64,000 nucleotides of DNA from an uncultured Prevotella sp. Lineage in GTDB: Bacteria; Bacteroidota; Bacteroidia; Bacteroidales; Bacteroidaceae. How positions within the stretch are numbered: the first letter of the stretch is position 1; every line of letters begins with the position of its first letter. A model generated the notes under the pieces. It saw only the letters and a list, made by a program, of their open reading frames with translations, did no database searches and was not told where the DNA came from. Of this stretch, positions 51,946 through 60,328 are shown piece after piece. The translations under genes were made by a program, and so were the position numbers. The stretch covers positions 1-64,000 of the forward strand of contig CALUGP010000011.1 of NCBI GenBank assembly GCA_944320195.1, given 5' to 3'.

Positions 51946-53792
51946 TCGTTTATTAGCTTAAGCAGTCGCTCCACGGCTTCCTCTTCGGGTATGTTTTTCT
52001 CCACGCACTGCTTGCCCTTGTACAGCGATATGCGGCCCCGGCCGGCGCCCACGTAGCCATAGTCGGCGTCGGCCATCTCGCCCGGACCGTTCACGATGCA
52101 GCCCATGATGCCTATTTTCAGACCCTTCATACCCTTGGTGGCTTCCTTTATGCGCGCTATCGTGGAGCGCAGGTCATACAGCGTGCGGCCACACCCGGGG
52201 CAGCTTATGTATTCTGTCTTCGACGTGCGAAGTCGCGCCGCCTGCAGTATGCCGAAGGCGGTGGCCGTGATGTCTTGTGCCGCCAGCGTGCCGTCGTTCA
52301 TCAGCCAGATGCCGTCAGTTAGTCCGTCGAACATCAGCGCGCCCATGTCGGCGGCGGCTTCTATCTGGAAGTCGCCCTTCTCCTGTTGCGAGTGGCGGTA
52401 CATCTGGCAGAAAACGACGGGATTCGCCACTCCGGCCGACATCATCTCGTGCAGCAGTGCGCGCTGCTCGCCAAGGCGGTTATTGTGGTTGGACATGCTC
52501 ACCACCACGACCTCGGGGTGCGCCTTTAGGCAGGGTATGTATTCGTCGGTGTCCATTCCGTATGGCAAGACAAGGAACTTCACGTCGGACTTTACCTGCG
52601 CTATCAGCGGAACGGCGTTGTAGGGGAATATTGGATACACGTCTTTCGTGTCTTCAAGACCTGCGTACACGCCGAAGTCGACGATGTAACGCTGGCCGGG
52701 TATGCGCTTTTCGGGCAGCGACTGGCCGGTATATACATAATCCGGAACGATGTCTTCGCCCACGCTTAGCCGCGAGGGGTCGCCCCCGTCAAGCATCGAC
52801 GCTATGACGACGGGCACGTTAGCGCCCCCTATGTTGCCCACGGAAGCCGTCTTGCGGCGCTCCGGGCGCAGCCAGTCGAAGCCAGGAGCCTCTGTACCGG
52901 GTATCGGCGTATGGCCGGCGCGGCGCGTAACGTAGTCTACCAGATGGCGAGCTACGGGAATCTCGGCCTCAGGCTCCTCGCTCAGCGACACGCGCACAGT
53001 GTCTCCCAGTCCGTCGGCCAGCAGTGCGCCTATGCCCACCGCGCTCTTTATTCGGCCGTCTTCGCCCTCTCCGGCCTCGGTCACTCCCAGGTGCAGCGGA
53101 TAGCTCATGCCCTCGCGCTCCATCTCGCTCACCAGCAGACGGACCGAGCGCACCATCACCACCGTGTTGCTCGCCTTTATCGAAATGACAACGTCGTCAA
53201 ACCGTTCGCGCCTGCAAATGCGCAAGAACTCCATGCAGCTCTCCACTATTCCCTCGGGAGTGTCGCCGTAGCGCGACATTATGCGGTCTGACAGCGAGCC
53301 GTGGTTGACGCCAATGCGCAGGGCCGTGTGGTGTTCCTTACATATGTTAAGCAGCGGCACAAAGCGTTCCTCAATCTTCTTCAGTTCGCCAGCATACTCC
53401 TCGTCGGTGTATTCCAAGTGCTTGAACGTGCGCGCCGGGTCGGTATAATTGCCGGGGTTTATGCGCACCTTCTCGGCATACAGCGCGGCCACCTCGGCCA
53501 CATGGGGGTTGAAGTGTACGTCGGCCACCAGCGGAGTCATGTACCCGTCGGCCCTGAGCCGCGCGTTGATGTCCTTCAGGTTCTCGGCTTCGCGCATGCC
53601 CTGGGTGGTCAGCCGCACGTATTCTCCGCCGGCCTTGATTATGCGCTCGGCCTGCGCCACGCTCGCCTCGGTGTCGGTGGTGAGCGTGGTGGTCATCGAC
53701 TGCACACGCACTGGCCACTCTCCGCCCATCGGCGTGCCGCCAATCTGTACTTCGGAAGCCGCGCGGCGGCGGTAATTGAACAAGTCAATCAT
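51933..53792 (-). CDS. ispG: 4-hydroxy-3-methylbut-2-enyl diphosphate synthase (flavodoxin-type, long form)
   Basis: A 619-residue IspG, the penultimate MEP-pathway enzyme, a [4Fe-4S] protein. The TIM-barrel part (about 1-260) has VRVQSMTTTLTTDTEASVAQ, TPLVADVHFNP, KVRINPGNY and ISIKASN. A long insert typical of Bacteroidetes and plants follows. The C-terminal domain has cluster Cys residues in YISCPGCGRTLYDL and IGIMGCIVNGPGEMADADYGYVG. The true start is the ATG at 53792 (MIDLFNYRRR); an in-frame extension to 53915 is translated from simple-word sequence and is Phe/His/Ile-rich nonsense. Confidence 0.96.
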   Translation of the reverse strand: MIDLFNYRRRAASEVQIGGTPMGGEWPVRVQSMTTTLTTDTEASVAQAERIIKAGGEYVRLTTQGMREAENLKDINARLRADGYMTPLVADVHFNPHVAEVAALYAEKVRINPGNYTDPARTFKHLEYTDEEYAGELKKIEERFVPLLNICKEHHTALRIGVNHGSLSDRIMSRYGDTPEGIVESCMEFLRICRRERFDDVVISIKASNTVVMVRSVRLLVSEMEREGMSYPLHLGVTEAGEGEDGRIKSAVGIGALLADGLGDTVRVSLSEEPEAEIPVARHLVDYVTRRAGHTPIPGTEAPGFDWLRPERRKTASVGNIGGANVPVVIASMLDGGDPSRLSVGEDIVPDYVYTGQSLPEKRIPGQRYIVDFGVYAGLEDTKDVYPIFPYNAVPLIAQVKSDVKFLVLPYGMDTDEYIPCLKAHPEVVVVSMSNHNNRLGEQRALLHEMMSAGVANPVVFCQMYRHSQQEKGDFQIEAAADMGALMFDGLTDGIWLMNDGTLAAQDITATAFGILQAARLRTSKTEYISCPGCGRTLYDLRSTIARIKEATKGMKGLKIGIMGCIVNGPGEMADADYGYVGAGRGRISLYKGKQCVEKNIPEEEAVERLLKLINDSMN

Positions 53793-53856
53793 ACTAAAAT
53801 GAATAATGAAAAATGAACAATGAATAATAAAGAAATGAATCAAGAACAATGAATAA

Positions 53857-53936
53857 TGAAAAAATGAATAATGAACAATGATAAAGAACCGTAAATCCGC
53901 AGGCTCATTATTCATTGTTCATTATTCATTTTTTCA
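53857..53936. repeat. simple-word hairpin (AATGAATAATGAACAATG type)
   Basis: A perfect 25-bp stem (53857-53881, 53912-53936), preceded by more AATGAATAATGAA words from 53797, lies between purE and ispG. Confidence 0.8.
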
Positions 53937-53941
53937 TTCAA

Positions 53942-54448
53942 TCAATTAGTCTTATACTCATACTTGACCTCGGCCAGCTCCTTGTTGGCCTTCTCTATCT
54001 TGGCACCCAGTCCGGCCTTGTACTCCTCAAGGCGTGCCGAAATGCCGTCGTCGGCCAAGGCAAGCATCTCCGTTGCGAGTATGGCAGCGTTCATCGCGCC
54101 GTTCACTCCGACCGTGGCCACTGGTATTCCCGGCGGCATCTGTATGATGCTGAGCATCGCGTCGAGGCCGTCGAGCATTCCCTTGATGGGCACTCCGATG
54201 ACGGGCAGCGTGGTCGATGCGGCTATGACGCCGGGCAGAGCGGCGGCCATGCCGGCTCCGGCGATGATTACTTTGACGCCGCGAGCCTTGGCCTGCTTGG
54301 CAAACTGCTCCACAGCGTCGGGTGTGCGGTGTGCGGACAGGGCGTTGACTTCAAACGGAATGTGCATGTCGTCGAGGAACTTGCACGCCTTTTCCATTAC
54401 GGGCAGGTCGCTTGTACTGCCCATGATGATGCTTACTAAAGGTTTCAT
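53942..54448 (-). CDS. purE: N5-carboxyaminoimidazole ribonucleotide mutase
   Basis: A 168-residue class I PurE of purine synthesis. The signature SIIMGSTSDLPVMEKACKFLDD begins at residue 6, followed by VNALSAHRTPD, VIIAGAGMAAALPGVIA, PVIGVPI and MPPGIPVATVGVNGAMNAA. The ATG at 54448 is used; the upstream in-frame stretch is encoded by simple-word repeat sequence (PIRPIGLIENK). It is followed by ispG on the same strand. Confidence 0.95.
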   Translation of the reverse strand: MKPLVSIIMGSTSDLPVMEKACKFLDDMHIPFEVNALSAHRTPDAVEQFAKQAKARGVKVIIAGAGMAAALPGVIAASTTLPVIGVPIKGMLDGLDAMLSIIQMPPGIPVATVGVNGAMNAAILATEMLALADDGISARLEEYKAGLGAKIEKANKELAEVKYEYKTN

Positions 54449-54469
54449 AATATCTTGTTTTTTGATTAT

Positions 54470-54675
54470 TGCCTTATTTTCAATAAGCCCAATCGGCCTG
54501 ATTGGCCTGATCAAGCAACTGCCAAGATTAGCCCGATTAGCCTAACAAGCCAGACACGCCTTTGATGGGAACTGCTTGCCGCCACGCCGCCTGCCGCTTT
54601 TATCAGGCACATTCGCCCTGTCAAGCACACTATCCTATTAGCCTTATTCGGCCCATCAGGCCCATTCGGCCCGTC
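54470..54675. repeat. simple-word stretch (GGCCTGATTGGCC / AGCCCGATTAGCC type)
   Basis: Repeated words on AGCC/GGCC-GATTA and CATTCGGCCC fill the gap between the PAP2-like gene and purE. They resemble the words at 18402-18535. No gene is seen here. Confidence 0.55.
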
Positions 54676-55293
54676 TTACAGCAACAATACCGACACGAAG
54701 GCGCAGCCAGTGCCGACGAGGAAGCCCAGCGTTATCTCGTGAAGGGAGTGCTGCCGCAGTATCATGCGGCTTGTGCCAACCAGGCCGGCGAGCACCAGCA
54801 CCACGCAAAGCCACCACACGGGATTGAACCCGAAGATGACGGAGAAGGCGGCCAGAGCGCCGGCCACGCCGCCGATTGCGGCCATGTGGGTGGACACCTT
54901 GACGAAAAGGTTGACTATGGCGCACGTTATCTGTATCACCAACGCGGCCATAAGGATGCTTCCCATGAAGTGGGGCACGTGCACGGCGGCCATGACATAA
55001 TAGCACAGCAGGTAGGAGACGATGGATATCACGTAAGGAATGACGCGGCGTTCCTTGCTCGCCATCTGGAAGAGCGACCACCCCTGGTAATGGCGGTAGA
55101 GGCGGATCAGGAGCGAGGGTAGCGCTATCGTGAACACCCAGAACGTCACCACGAGGAACAGCTTGTACGTCCAAGGCAGCAAGCTGAGGTAAGTCAGCGT
55201 AAGCAGGGCGGCCAGCCCGACAAGGGGCAGGTAGAAAGGCGTGAATATTACGCTAAGCGCCTTGGCCGCGAAAATTATATGTTTCTCTCTCAT
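54676..55293 (-). CDS. PAP2-like membrane protein
   Basis: A 205-residue protein with about six membrane helices. Near the C-terminus GLVGTSRMILRQHSLHEITLGFLVGTG resembles the PAP2 phosphatase motif SR-x5-H-x3-D, with Glu in place of the final Asp. SKERRVIPYV may correspond to the first motif, so activity is uncertain. Bacteroidales encode similar proteins after rpoN. Its start overlaps the rpoN stop by 4 bases, indicating coupling. Confidence 0.7.
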   Translation of the reverse strand: MREKHIIFAAKALSVIFTPFYLPLVGLAALLTLTYLSLLPWTYKLFLVVTFWVFTIALPSLLIRLYRHYQGWSLFQMASKERRVIPYVISIVSYLLCYYVMAAVHVPHFMGSILMAALVIQITCAIVNLFVKVSTHMAAIGGVAGALAAFSVIFGFNPVWWLCVVLVLAGLVGTSRMILRQHSLHEITLGFLVGTGCAFVSVLLL

Positions 55294-56798
55294 CTTTTCC
55301 TTAGTCGTGCCACGGGGATGCCCATCTGCTCGCGGTATTTGGCTATCGTGCGGCGTGCCACGGGGTATCCGGCGGCTTCCATCATGCCTTTTATGGCATC
55401 GTCGCTCAGCGGAGCGGCCTTGTCTTCCTTGTCTATGATGTCCTTTAGGGCGGCCTTCACGCGGCGCGTTGACATCTCTTCGCCGCCTTCGGTCTTGACG
55501 CTGTCGCTGAAGAAATGGCGCAGCTTGAACGTGCCCCAGCGCGTCTGGGCGTACTTCATGTTGCTCACGCGCGACACGGTGGATATGTCAAGCCCTGTCT
55601 TTTCGGCCACGTCCTTGAGTATCATGGGCCTAAGGTCGCTCTCGTCTCCGTCCTGGAAATACCGGCGCTGTATGTCGATTATGGCCTTCATGGTGACATA
55701 CAGGGTGTGCTGACGCTGCTTTACGGCATCAATGAAGCCGCGCGCGCGCTCCACTTTCTCCTTCGCGTAGAGCAGGGCTTCCTTCTCGCTGCGGTTCATC
55801 TTGCCCTTGCTGTTGCGGTAGGTGTCGACCATCGAGGCGAACGAGGGCGACACATACAGTTCTGGAACGTTGCCGCCGTTGACCGTGAAGGTCACCGTGC
55901 CGTCGTCGGCGGTGTCAACTATGAAGTCGGGCGTTATCTGGCGCGCGCCGCGCCCTTCGGTCTCGCCGAGGGCCGAGCCGGGCTTCGGGTTGAGCTTCAG
56001 CAGTTCTGCGTGCACCTTGTCGGCCGTCTCCGCGTCGTATCCGAGCTGCGCCGATATCTTGTCCCAGCGCTTGTTCATGAACTCGTCATAGCATTTCGCG
56101 ATGACTTCCTCCATCTTGCTGCGCATGTCTGACTTCGGCTTTCGCCTTATCTGCAGCATGAGGCATTCGCGCAGGTCGCGCGCCCCCACCCCGGCGGGGT
56201 CGAACGTCTGGAGCGTGTGCAGCACGTCGTCAATCTCCTGCTCGCCGGCGTCGACGTTATGATATATGGCAAGCTCGTCGCTCAGAGTGCCGGCGTCCTT
56301 GCGCAGCAGACCGTCGTCGTCGAGCGAGCCTATGAGGTATTCCATTATGTCGCGCTGCTTCGGGCTAAGGTCAACATCGACCATCTGCTCCTTCAGCCTG
56401 TCGTAGAACGACACCGTGTCCCCGTAGGTCATCTCTTCATAGTCGGCCGACTGGCTGTCGGCGGCCTGCGGCGTCACCGGCTCCGGCATCTCGTCGTCCA
56501 TGCCTATGCCCGCCAGGGCGTCGTCGAGGGCCGACTCGCGCTCCTCACGCTCCGACGCCGCGTCAAAGTCGTCGTCGGCACCGTCGTCCTCGCCGCCTTC
56601 GTGAATGTCGTCACGCGCGGTGTCGTCGTCGGCTCCGGCGCTTTCGAGGGCGGGGTTGTCGTCAAGTTCGGCAGTGACGCTTTGCTCCAGCTCGGTCAAA
56701 GGCATCTCCAACAGCTTCACCACGAGCATCTGCTGCTGCGTGAGCCGCTGCACCTGCGCCTGCTTCTGGGCCTGCGTCTGTATGAGCTTCTGTACCAT
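55290..56798 (-). CDS. rpoN: RNA polymerase sigma-54 factor
   Basis: A 502-residue sigma-54. Region I (about 1-50) is Gln/Leu-rich (LIQTQAQKQAQVQRLTQQQMLVVKLLEMPLTELEQ). A long acidic region II (about 55-115) is rich in Asp/Glu. The core-binding and DNA-binding region III follows, with HFFSDSVKTEGGEEMSTRRVKAALKDIIDKEDK and the RpoN box in VARRTIAKYREQMGIP. A TAATTTTG box lies 7 bases upstream of the ATG, predicting an almost leaderless mRNA. Confidence 0.96.
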   Translation of the reverse strand: MVQKLIQTQAQKQAQVQRLTQQQMLVVKLLEMPLTELEQSVTAELDDNPALESAGADDDTARDDIHEGGEDDGADDDFDAASEREERESALDDALAGIGMDDEMPEPVTPQAADSQSADYEEMTYGDTVSFYDRLKEQMVDVDLSPKQRDIMEYLIGSLDDDGLLRKDAGTLSDELAIYHNVDAGEQEIDDVLHTLQTFDPAGVGARDLRECLMLQIRRKPKSDMRSKMEEVIAKCYDEFMNKRWDKISAQLGYDAETADKVHAELLKLNPKPGSALGETEGRGARQITPDFIVDTADDGTVTFTVNGGNVPELYVSPSFASMVDTYRNSKGKMNRSEKEALLYAKEKVERARGFIDAVKQRQHTLYVTMKAIIDIQRRYFQDGDESDLRPMILKDVAEKTGLDISTVSRVSNMKYAQTRWGTFKLRHFFSDSVKTEGGEEMSTRRVKAALKDIIDKEDKAAPLSDDAIKGMMEAAGYPVARRTIAKYREQMGIPVARLRKR

Positions 56799-56805
56799 AA
56801 CGGTG

Positions 56806-56813
56806 CAAAATTA
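56806..56813 (-). promoter_or_regulatory. -7 box of a nearly leaderless rpoN promoter
   Basis: Minus-strand TAATTTTG ends 7 bases before the start codon, so the predicted transcript starts about at the ATG. Confidence 0.5.
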
Positions 56814-56975
56814 ATACTTTTCCGGGAAGATGAGCAATGAAAGGGAAAATATTTTTCAATTAGTCAGCGCACCCCGCACCCCCGGCCAGAAAGGGCGCGG
56901 CACGCTTTCGCGGCTTAGCCCGGCAGGGCCTGACCGGCCTGCCAGGCTCATCCGCCACGCCGGCACCGGCCGCCT

Positions 56976-57087
56976 GATAACCGCCTGATAATCAGAGGAC
57001 ATGCGAAAGGCCGCCTTTTGACTTGCAAAAGACGGCCTTTCGGCCTGCGATTGACGGCCTTTTGCGTCGTAAAAGGCCGTCTTTTAG
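56976..57087. repeat. palindromic AAAGGCCGTCTTTT array, copy 9
   Basis: The flank ATAACCGCCTGATAATCAG is followed by GCGAAAGGCCGCCTTTTG, GCAAAAGACGGCCTTTC, GCGATTGACGGCCTTTTGC and AAAAGGCCGTCTTTTAG. It sits in the 315-base gap between rpoN and the phosphatase gene. Confidence 0.88.
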
Positions 57088-57113
57088 AAAGCGGTCGGAT
57101 TGCTCGCGTTTTC

Positions 57114-58406
57114 TTACTTGCCTTCCGCATATTGGTCAAGCTTCTTCAGGTAATACTCCTTGAAGTCGCTCCAGTGGTAATAAGGGGCGCAGTCGGTGGG
57201 CACGGGCAGCGTGGCCTCGTCCTCGTTGAGCAGCACTTTCACCAGCACGTCGCCGTCGCCCACGCCGCGGCGGAAGAACACCAACTGAATGTTCGCGCCC
57301 ATGGGGAACACCTTGTAGTTTACCCATCCCTTGCCGACAAGGCTCTCAAGGTCGTCCGTGGAGAGGTCGTAGCCGTTCAGCCCGAGCAGGCATGCCAGCG
57401 GCAGAACCATCGTCTCGTGGCCGAAGCGGAGCGTAGCGCCGGGCCGCTCGAGGGCGATGCAGCTGTCGGCTTGGTGTATTATGTTGCGCAGCAGGTTGCG
57501 CTGCGAGAAGGGCTGGGTGCCACCGTTCAGCGCACATGCGCCGTAGCCTATGTACCACGAGGCGTTGTCGGCCAGCCAGAAGTTGTACAGCTCGTCCTTG
57601 GTGAACACGTCGTAAAGCGTCATCTCCTCGCCCAGCGGCGAGCTTTGCAGGTTGGACGCGAGCTTGAACAGCCGCGCGGCGAAGTCAAGCGTGTCGACTT
57701 CATACTTCACATATCCGGCATCATTGAACAGCCTTTGCATCAATGCGGCACGGCTCACGTGGCGCGAGCAAAAGTCGTTCCACGCCACCTGCGCCCTCCT
57801 CGGCGTCTTCCCGGCCGACAAGGCCGGGTCGCTCTGGTTCATGTAATACATGTCATGCATGCTCGCGTCATGGCTTACGCGCAGCCTGGGGTTAAGCCTC
57901 AGCAGCTCCTGCAACTCGTTCTCCATCGACAAGATGCAGCGTATCACCACAGTACTCTTCGCGTCCACGCACACATCGCCCTTGAAAACGTCGGGGAAAC
58001 GCTCGTACATCCTGCGCGCGATCTGCCTGTGCTGCTCGGCGCCAAGCGGCGTAAGCTCGCCCAGGCGGCCGCCGGCCTCGGCCTCAAGCAGGCGCACGCG
58101 GCGCAGCACGTCGGCCCCGAGAGGAGTCAGCTTGCCAAGGCTGTCGGCCCGGGCTAGCACCTCCAACGGAGCGGAATACTCGTCCTGCCCTATCAGATAG
58201 CGCGAGCCGTGACGGCCGTAATGGCTGATGTAGAACGCACGGTAGCCCTTGGGAGCCGGCGTAAGCTCGTGCTGCGACGGCCCGGGATAGGCCAAGTGGT
58301 TGCTCGCCGAGAGGCGCACGTCAGCGAAAATCTCGTCTTTTGCCTGCTGGGCGGCCACACCGGCGGCCGCCATAAACACCAACAGGAGTGTGATAAATCT
58401 GTTCAT
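57114..58406 (-). CDS. secreted histidine acid phosphatase (MINPP/phytase-like)
   Basis: A 430-residue exported protein (signal MNRFITLLLVFMAAAGVAAQ). The catalytic motif is SHYGRHGSRYL (RHGxR, about residues 64-68). The C-terminal proton-donor motif is LRFGHETMVLPLACLLGL, with His-Glu. The layout matches branch 2 histidine phosphatases, including multiple inositol polyphosphate phosphatase-like enzymes of gut Bacteroides; the substrate is not certain. No lipobox. A TATCTTTG box precedes it. Confidence 0.88.
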   Translation of the reverse strand: MNRFITLLLVFMAAAGVAAQQAKDEIFADVRLSASNHLAYPGPSQHELTPAPKGYRAFYISHYGRHGSRYLIGQDEYSAPLEVLARADSLGKLTPLGADVLRRVRLLEAEAGGRLGELTPLGAEQHRQIARRMYERFPDVFKGDVCVDAKSTVVIRCILSMENELQELLRLNPRLRVSHDASMHDMYYMNQSDPALSAGKTPRRAQVAWNDFCSRHVSRAALMQRLFNDAGYVKYEVDTLDFAARLFKLASNLQSSPLGEEMTLYDVFTKDELYNFWLADNASWYIGYGACALNGGTQPFSQRNLLRNIIHQADSCIALERPGATLRFGHETMVLPLACLLGLNGYDLSTDDLESLVGKGWVNYKVFPMGANIQLVFFRRGVGDGDVLVKVLLNEDEATLPVPTDCAPYYHWSDFKEYYLKKLDQYAEGK

Positions 58407-58435
58407 GACAACTTGTTTTTATGCTTAATTTTGTG

Positions 58436-58443
58436 CAAAGATA
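58436..58443 (-). promoter_or_regulatory. -7 box of the histidine phosphatase promoter
   Basis: Minus-strand TATCTTTG lies 29 bases before the start codon. Confidence 0.55.
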
Positions 58444-58558
58444 GTGAAAAAACGCTATTTCAGGCATACTCAGATGCAATTCATCATAACTTTGTAGGGT
58501 TTAATCAGACAAAAGCCAATAATCTCAACGCAATTGACGTAAATAAAAACGAGCAATA

Positions 58559-58738
58559 ATGATGGGAAAAAACAAAAGTTACGACAAGACAGACGAGTCT
58601 GAAGTATTCAAGCACAAAAGCCTGACAGCGGCCAAGAACCGCAAGAAATTCTCAAAAATCATGCAATGGGCGCTTTACATCATGGCTATACTTATTGCAG
58701 CGGCATGCGTATTCGCCTATTTTTTCGACGCCATTTGA
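58559..58738 (+). CDS. 59-residue single-helix membrane protein, unknown
   Basis: A short open frame, two adjacent ATGs (58559, 58562) and stop at 58736-58738. The N-terminal part is charged (GKNKSYDKTDESEVFKHKSL, then TAAKNRKKFSKIMQW). It is followed by one C-terminal membrane helix (ALYIMAILIAAACVFAYFF) and DAI. The Lys-rich cytoplasmic part with a tail anchor and clean codon use suggest a real gene. I recognise no family. Confidence 0.65.
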   Translation: MMGKNKSYDKTDESEVFKHKSLTAAKNRKKFSKIMQWALYIMAILIAAACVFAYFFDAI

Positions 58739-58863
58739 CCCCACTACGGGAACGGCCCCACAGGCACAAAAACCTGAGGGACCGCAATTAAACTAAACCT
58801 ATTGAAGAACGGCTTGACGGCCCGCAAGGACGCGCCAGCCTTTATCCTCACCCCGTAAAAGGG

Positions 58864-59025
58864 TTATTCTTCAACAGAGAAATCTTCTTTTCCTACTCCG
58901 CAAAGAGGACACACCCAGTCTTCAGGCAGGTCTTCAAACGCTGTTCCGGGAGCCACTCCGTTCTCGGGATCTCCCACTTCGGGGTCATACACGTACCCGC
59001 AAGTCTCACAAACATACTTTTTCAT
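58864..59025 (-). CDS. rubredoxin
   Basis: A 53-residue Fe(Cys)4 electron carrier: [20 protein letters not shown], then [27 protein letters not shown] and VEE. Both CxxCG knuckles (CETCG at 6-10, CPLCG near 39-43) and the DWVCP motif are intact. Rubredoxins pass electrons to rubrerythrin or superoxide reductase-type detoxifying enzymes in anaerobes; neither partner is in this window. A complete small gene between a tail-anchored protein and a glycosyltransferase. Confidence 0.96.
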   Translation of the reverse strand: MKKYVCETCGYVYDPEVGDPENGVAPGTAFEDLPEDWVCPLCGVGKEDFSVEE

Positions 59026-59065
59026 AATGCTTTAATTTTTAAATGTTGATAATATGGTCTTCATC

Positions 59066-60136
59066 TTATCTCGCAGAAGCGCGCCCGCGGCGCAGCACTA
59101 TCTCAACTCTCGCCGCTATTTCCTCGGGCGGAATGCTCCTTATGCATAAGCAGTCGCCACGCAGGCATGCCTTTTCTCCCGATATGCTGCACGGCCGGCA
59201 GGGCACGTCTGCCTGCACTGCGTCGGCCGGGTCTTGGCCCCAGCCCATGAAGCCGGCGCAGGGATGTGTCGCTCCCCATACGCTTACGACCGGCGTTCCG
59301 GCAATCGACGCCATGTGCATCGCGGCGCTGTCCATTGAGATCATAACGTCGAGACGGCTCATCAGGATAAGTTCGCTGCCTATGCCGCCCAACTGCGCCG
59401 TGGCGTTGACGCACCGGTCGAACTTCATGCTCCACTCGTTCAGGGCTGCGGTCTCGGTGTCTCCGCCGCCGAACAGGAACAGGCGGCAGCCCGGATGACG
59501 CCCTATGACACGCCTTATGACTTCTTCCATGAGCGGCAACGGATATGTCTTGCCGGCATAAGCGGCGAAAGGCGCGACTCCTATCCATGTCTCGCCGCAG
59601 GCCTTCGGCGTGTTGAAGCCGGCAGGCAGGCGGCTGATGTCTCCGCCTTCGGGAGGGAACACCGAGCGGAAATCCATCCTGACCGGATATCCGAGACGCG
59701 CAAGCACGTCGGCATAGCAGTCGAACGCCGCAGGCAACTGTATCAGACGCTTGTCCGCCTGGCTGACAAGCAGCCTGCGCAAGGCCTTGTGCTTGTCCAC
59801 ATGTTCGACGCGGAAACGGTCTATGTTGAAGCGCATGCGCAGGTAGTCTGACCGCAAGACGCTGTGGAAATCGGCAACGGCCGTGAAGTTCTTTGCCGTG
59901 AGGCGGCGGTAGAGGGCGTTCATTCCCTTCACGCCGTAATACTCATTCTTAAGGTCGGCCTCCATGAAGCCCACGTTCTGCGGCATGTACTCGAAGAACG
60001 GGCGGGCCGAGGGACGGCTCAGCATGGTTATCCTTACATCTGGATACTGCCGCGCGAGCGAATCCACCACGGGCACGGTCATAGCCACGTCGCCAATCGT
60101 AGAGAACCTTATTATAAGTATGTGCTCGGTCTTCAT
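59066..60136 (-). CDS. glycosyltransferase family 9 (heptosyltransferase-like)
   Basis: A 356-residue GT-B enzyme. The N-terminus MKTEHILIIRFSTIGDVAMTVPVVDSLARQYPDVRITMLSR matches ADP-heptose:LPS heptosyltransferases, and the C-terminal domain has WIGVAPFAAYAGKTYPLPLMEEVI, FLFGGGDTE, CVNATAQLGGIGSELILMSRLDVMISMDSAAMHMASIAGTPVVSVWGATHPCAGFMGWG. Five Cys lie near the end (VPCRPCSISGEKACLRGDCLC), as in several GT9 members. It probably adds a core sugar to lipid A-core or a similar glycan on the cytoplasmic face. Confidence 0.92.
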   Translation of the reverse strand: MKTEHILIIRFSTIGDVAMTVPVVDSLARQYPDVRITMLSRPSARPFFEYMPQNVGFMEADLKNEYYGVKGMNALYRRLTAKNFTAVADFHSVLRSDYLRMRFNIDRFRVEHVDKHKALRRLLVSQADKRLIQLPAAFDCYADVLARLGYPVRMDFRSVFPPEGGDISRLPAGFNTPKACGETWIGVAPFAAYAGKTYPLPLMEEVIRRVIGRHPGCRLFLFGGGDTETAALNEWSMKFDRCVNATAQLGGIGSELILMSRLDVMISMDSAAMHMASIAGTPVVSVWGATHPCAGFMGWGQDPADAVQADVPCRPCSISGEKACLRGDCLCIRSIPPEEIAARVEIVLRRGRASAR

Positions 60137-60271
60137 TTATCCTTTCGGGGCGTAAAGTACAACAAATGCAATCGTGCCGTCGTTTGTCTTAAGATATAAC
60201 AAGTTTGCTTTTCTGTTTGGCAAAGTTAGCTATTTATTTCCATTCCGCCAACTCGCGCGCGATATTTTTAG

Positions 60272-60279
60272 TAATTTTG
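60272..60279 (+). promoter_or_regulatory. -7 box of the pdxB promoter
   Basis: TAATTTTG lies 49 bases before the pdxB start; no clear -33 element. Confidence 0.5.
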
Positions 60280-60328
60280 CAAAACTTTTGAGACATATCA
60301 TAAGTCTGGTACAACAACATACGGCAAT

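Noticed and set aside
57018-58157. Long plus-strand frame of 379 codons opposite the histidine phosphatase
   Set aside because: Antisense shadow; the phosphatase on the minus strand has intact catalytic motifs and a signal peptide.
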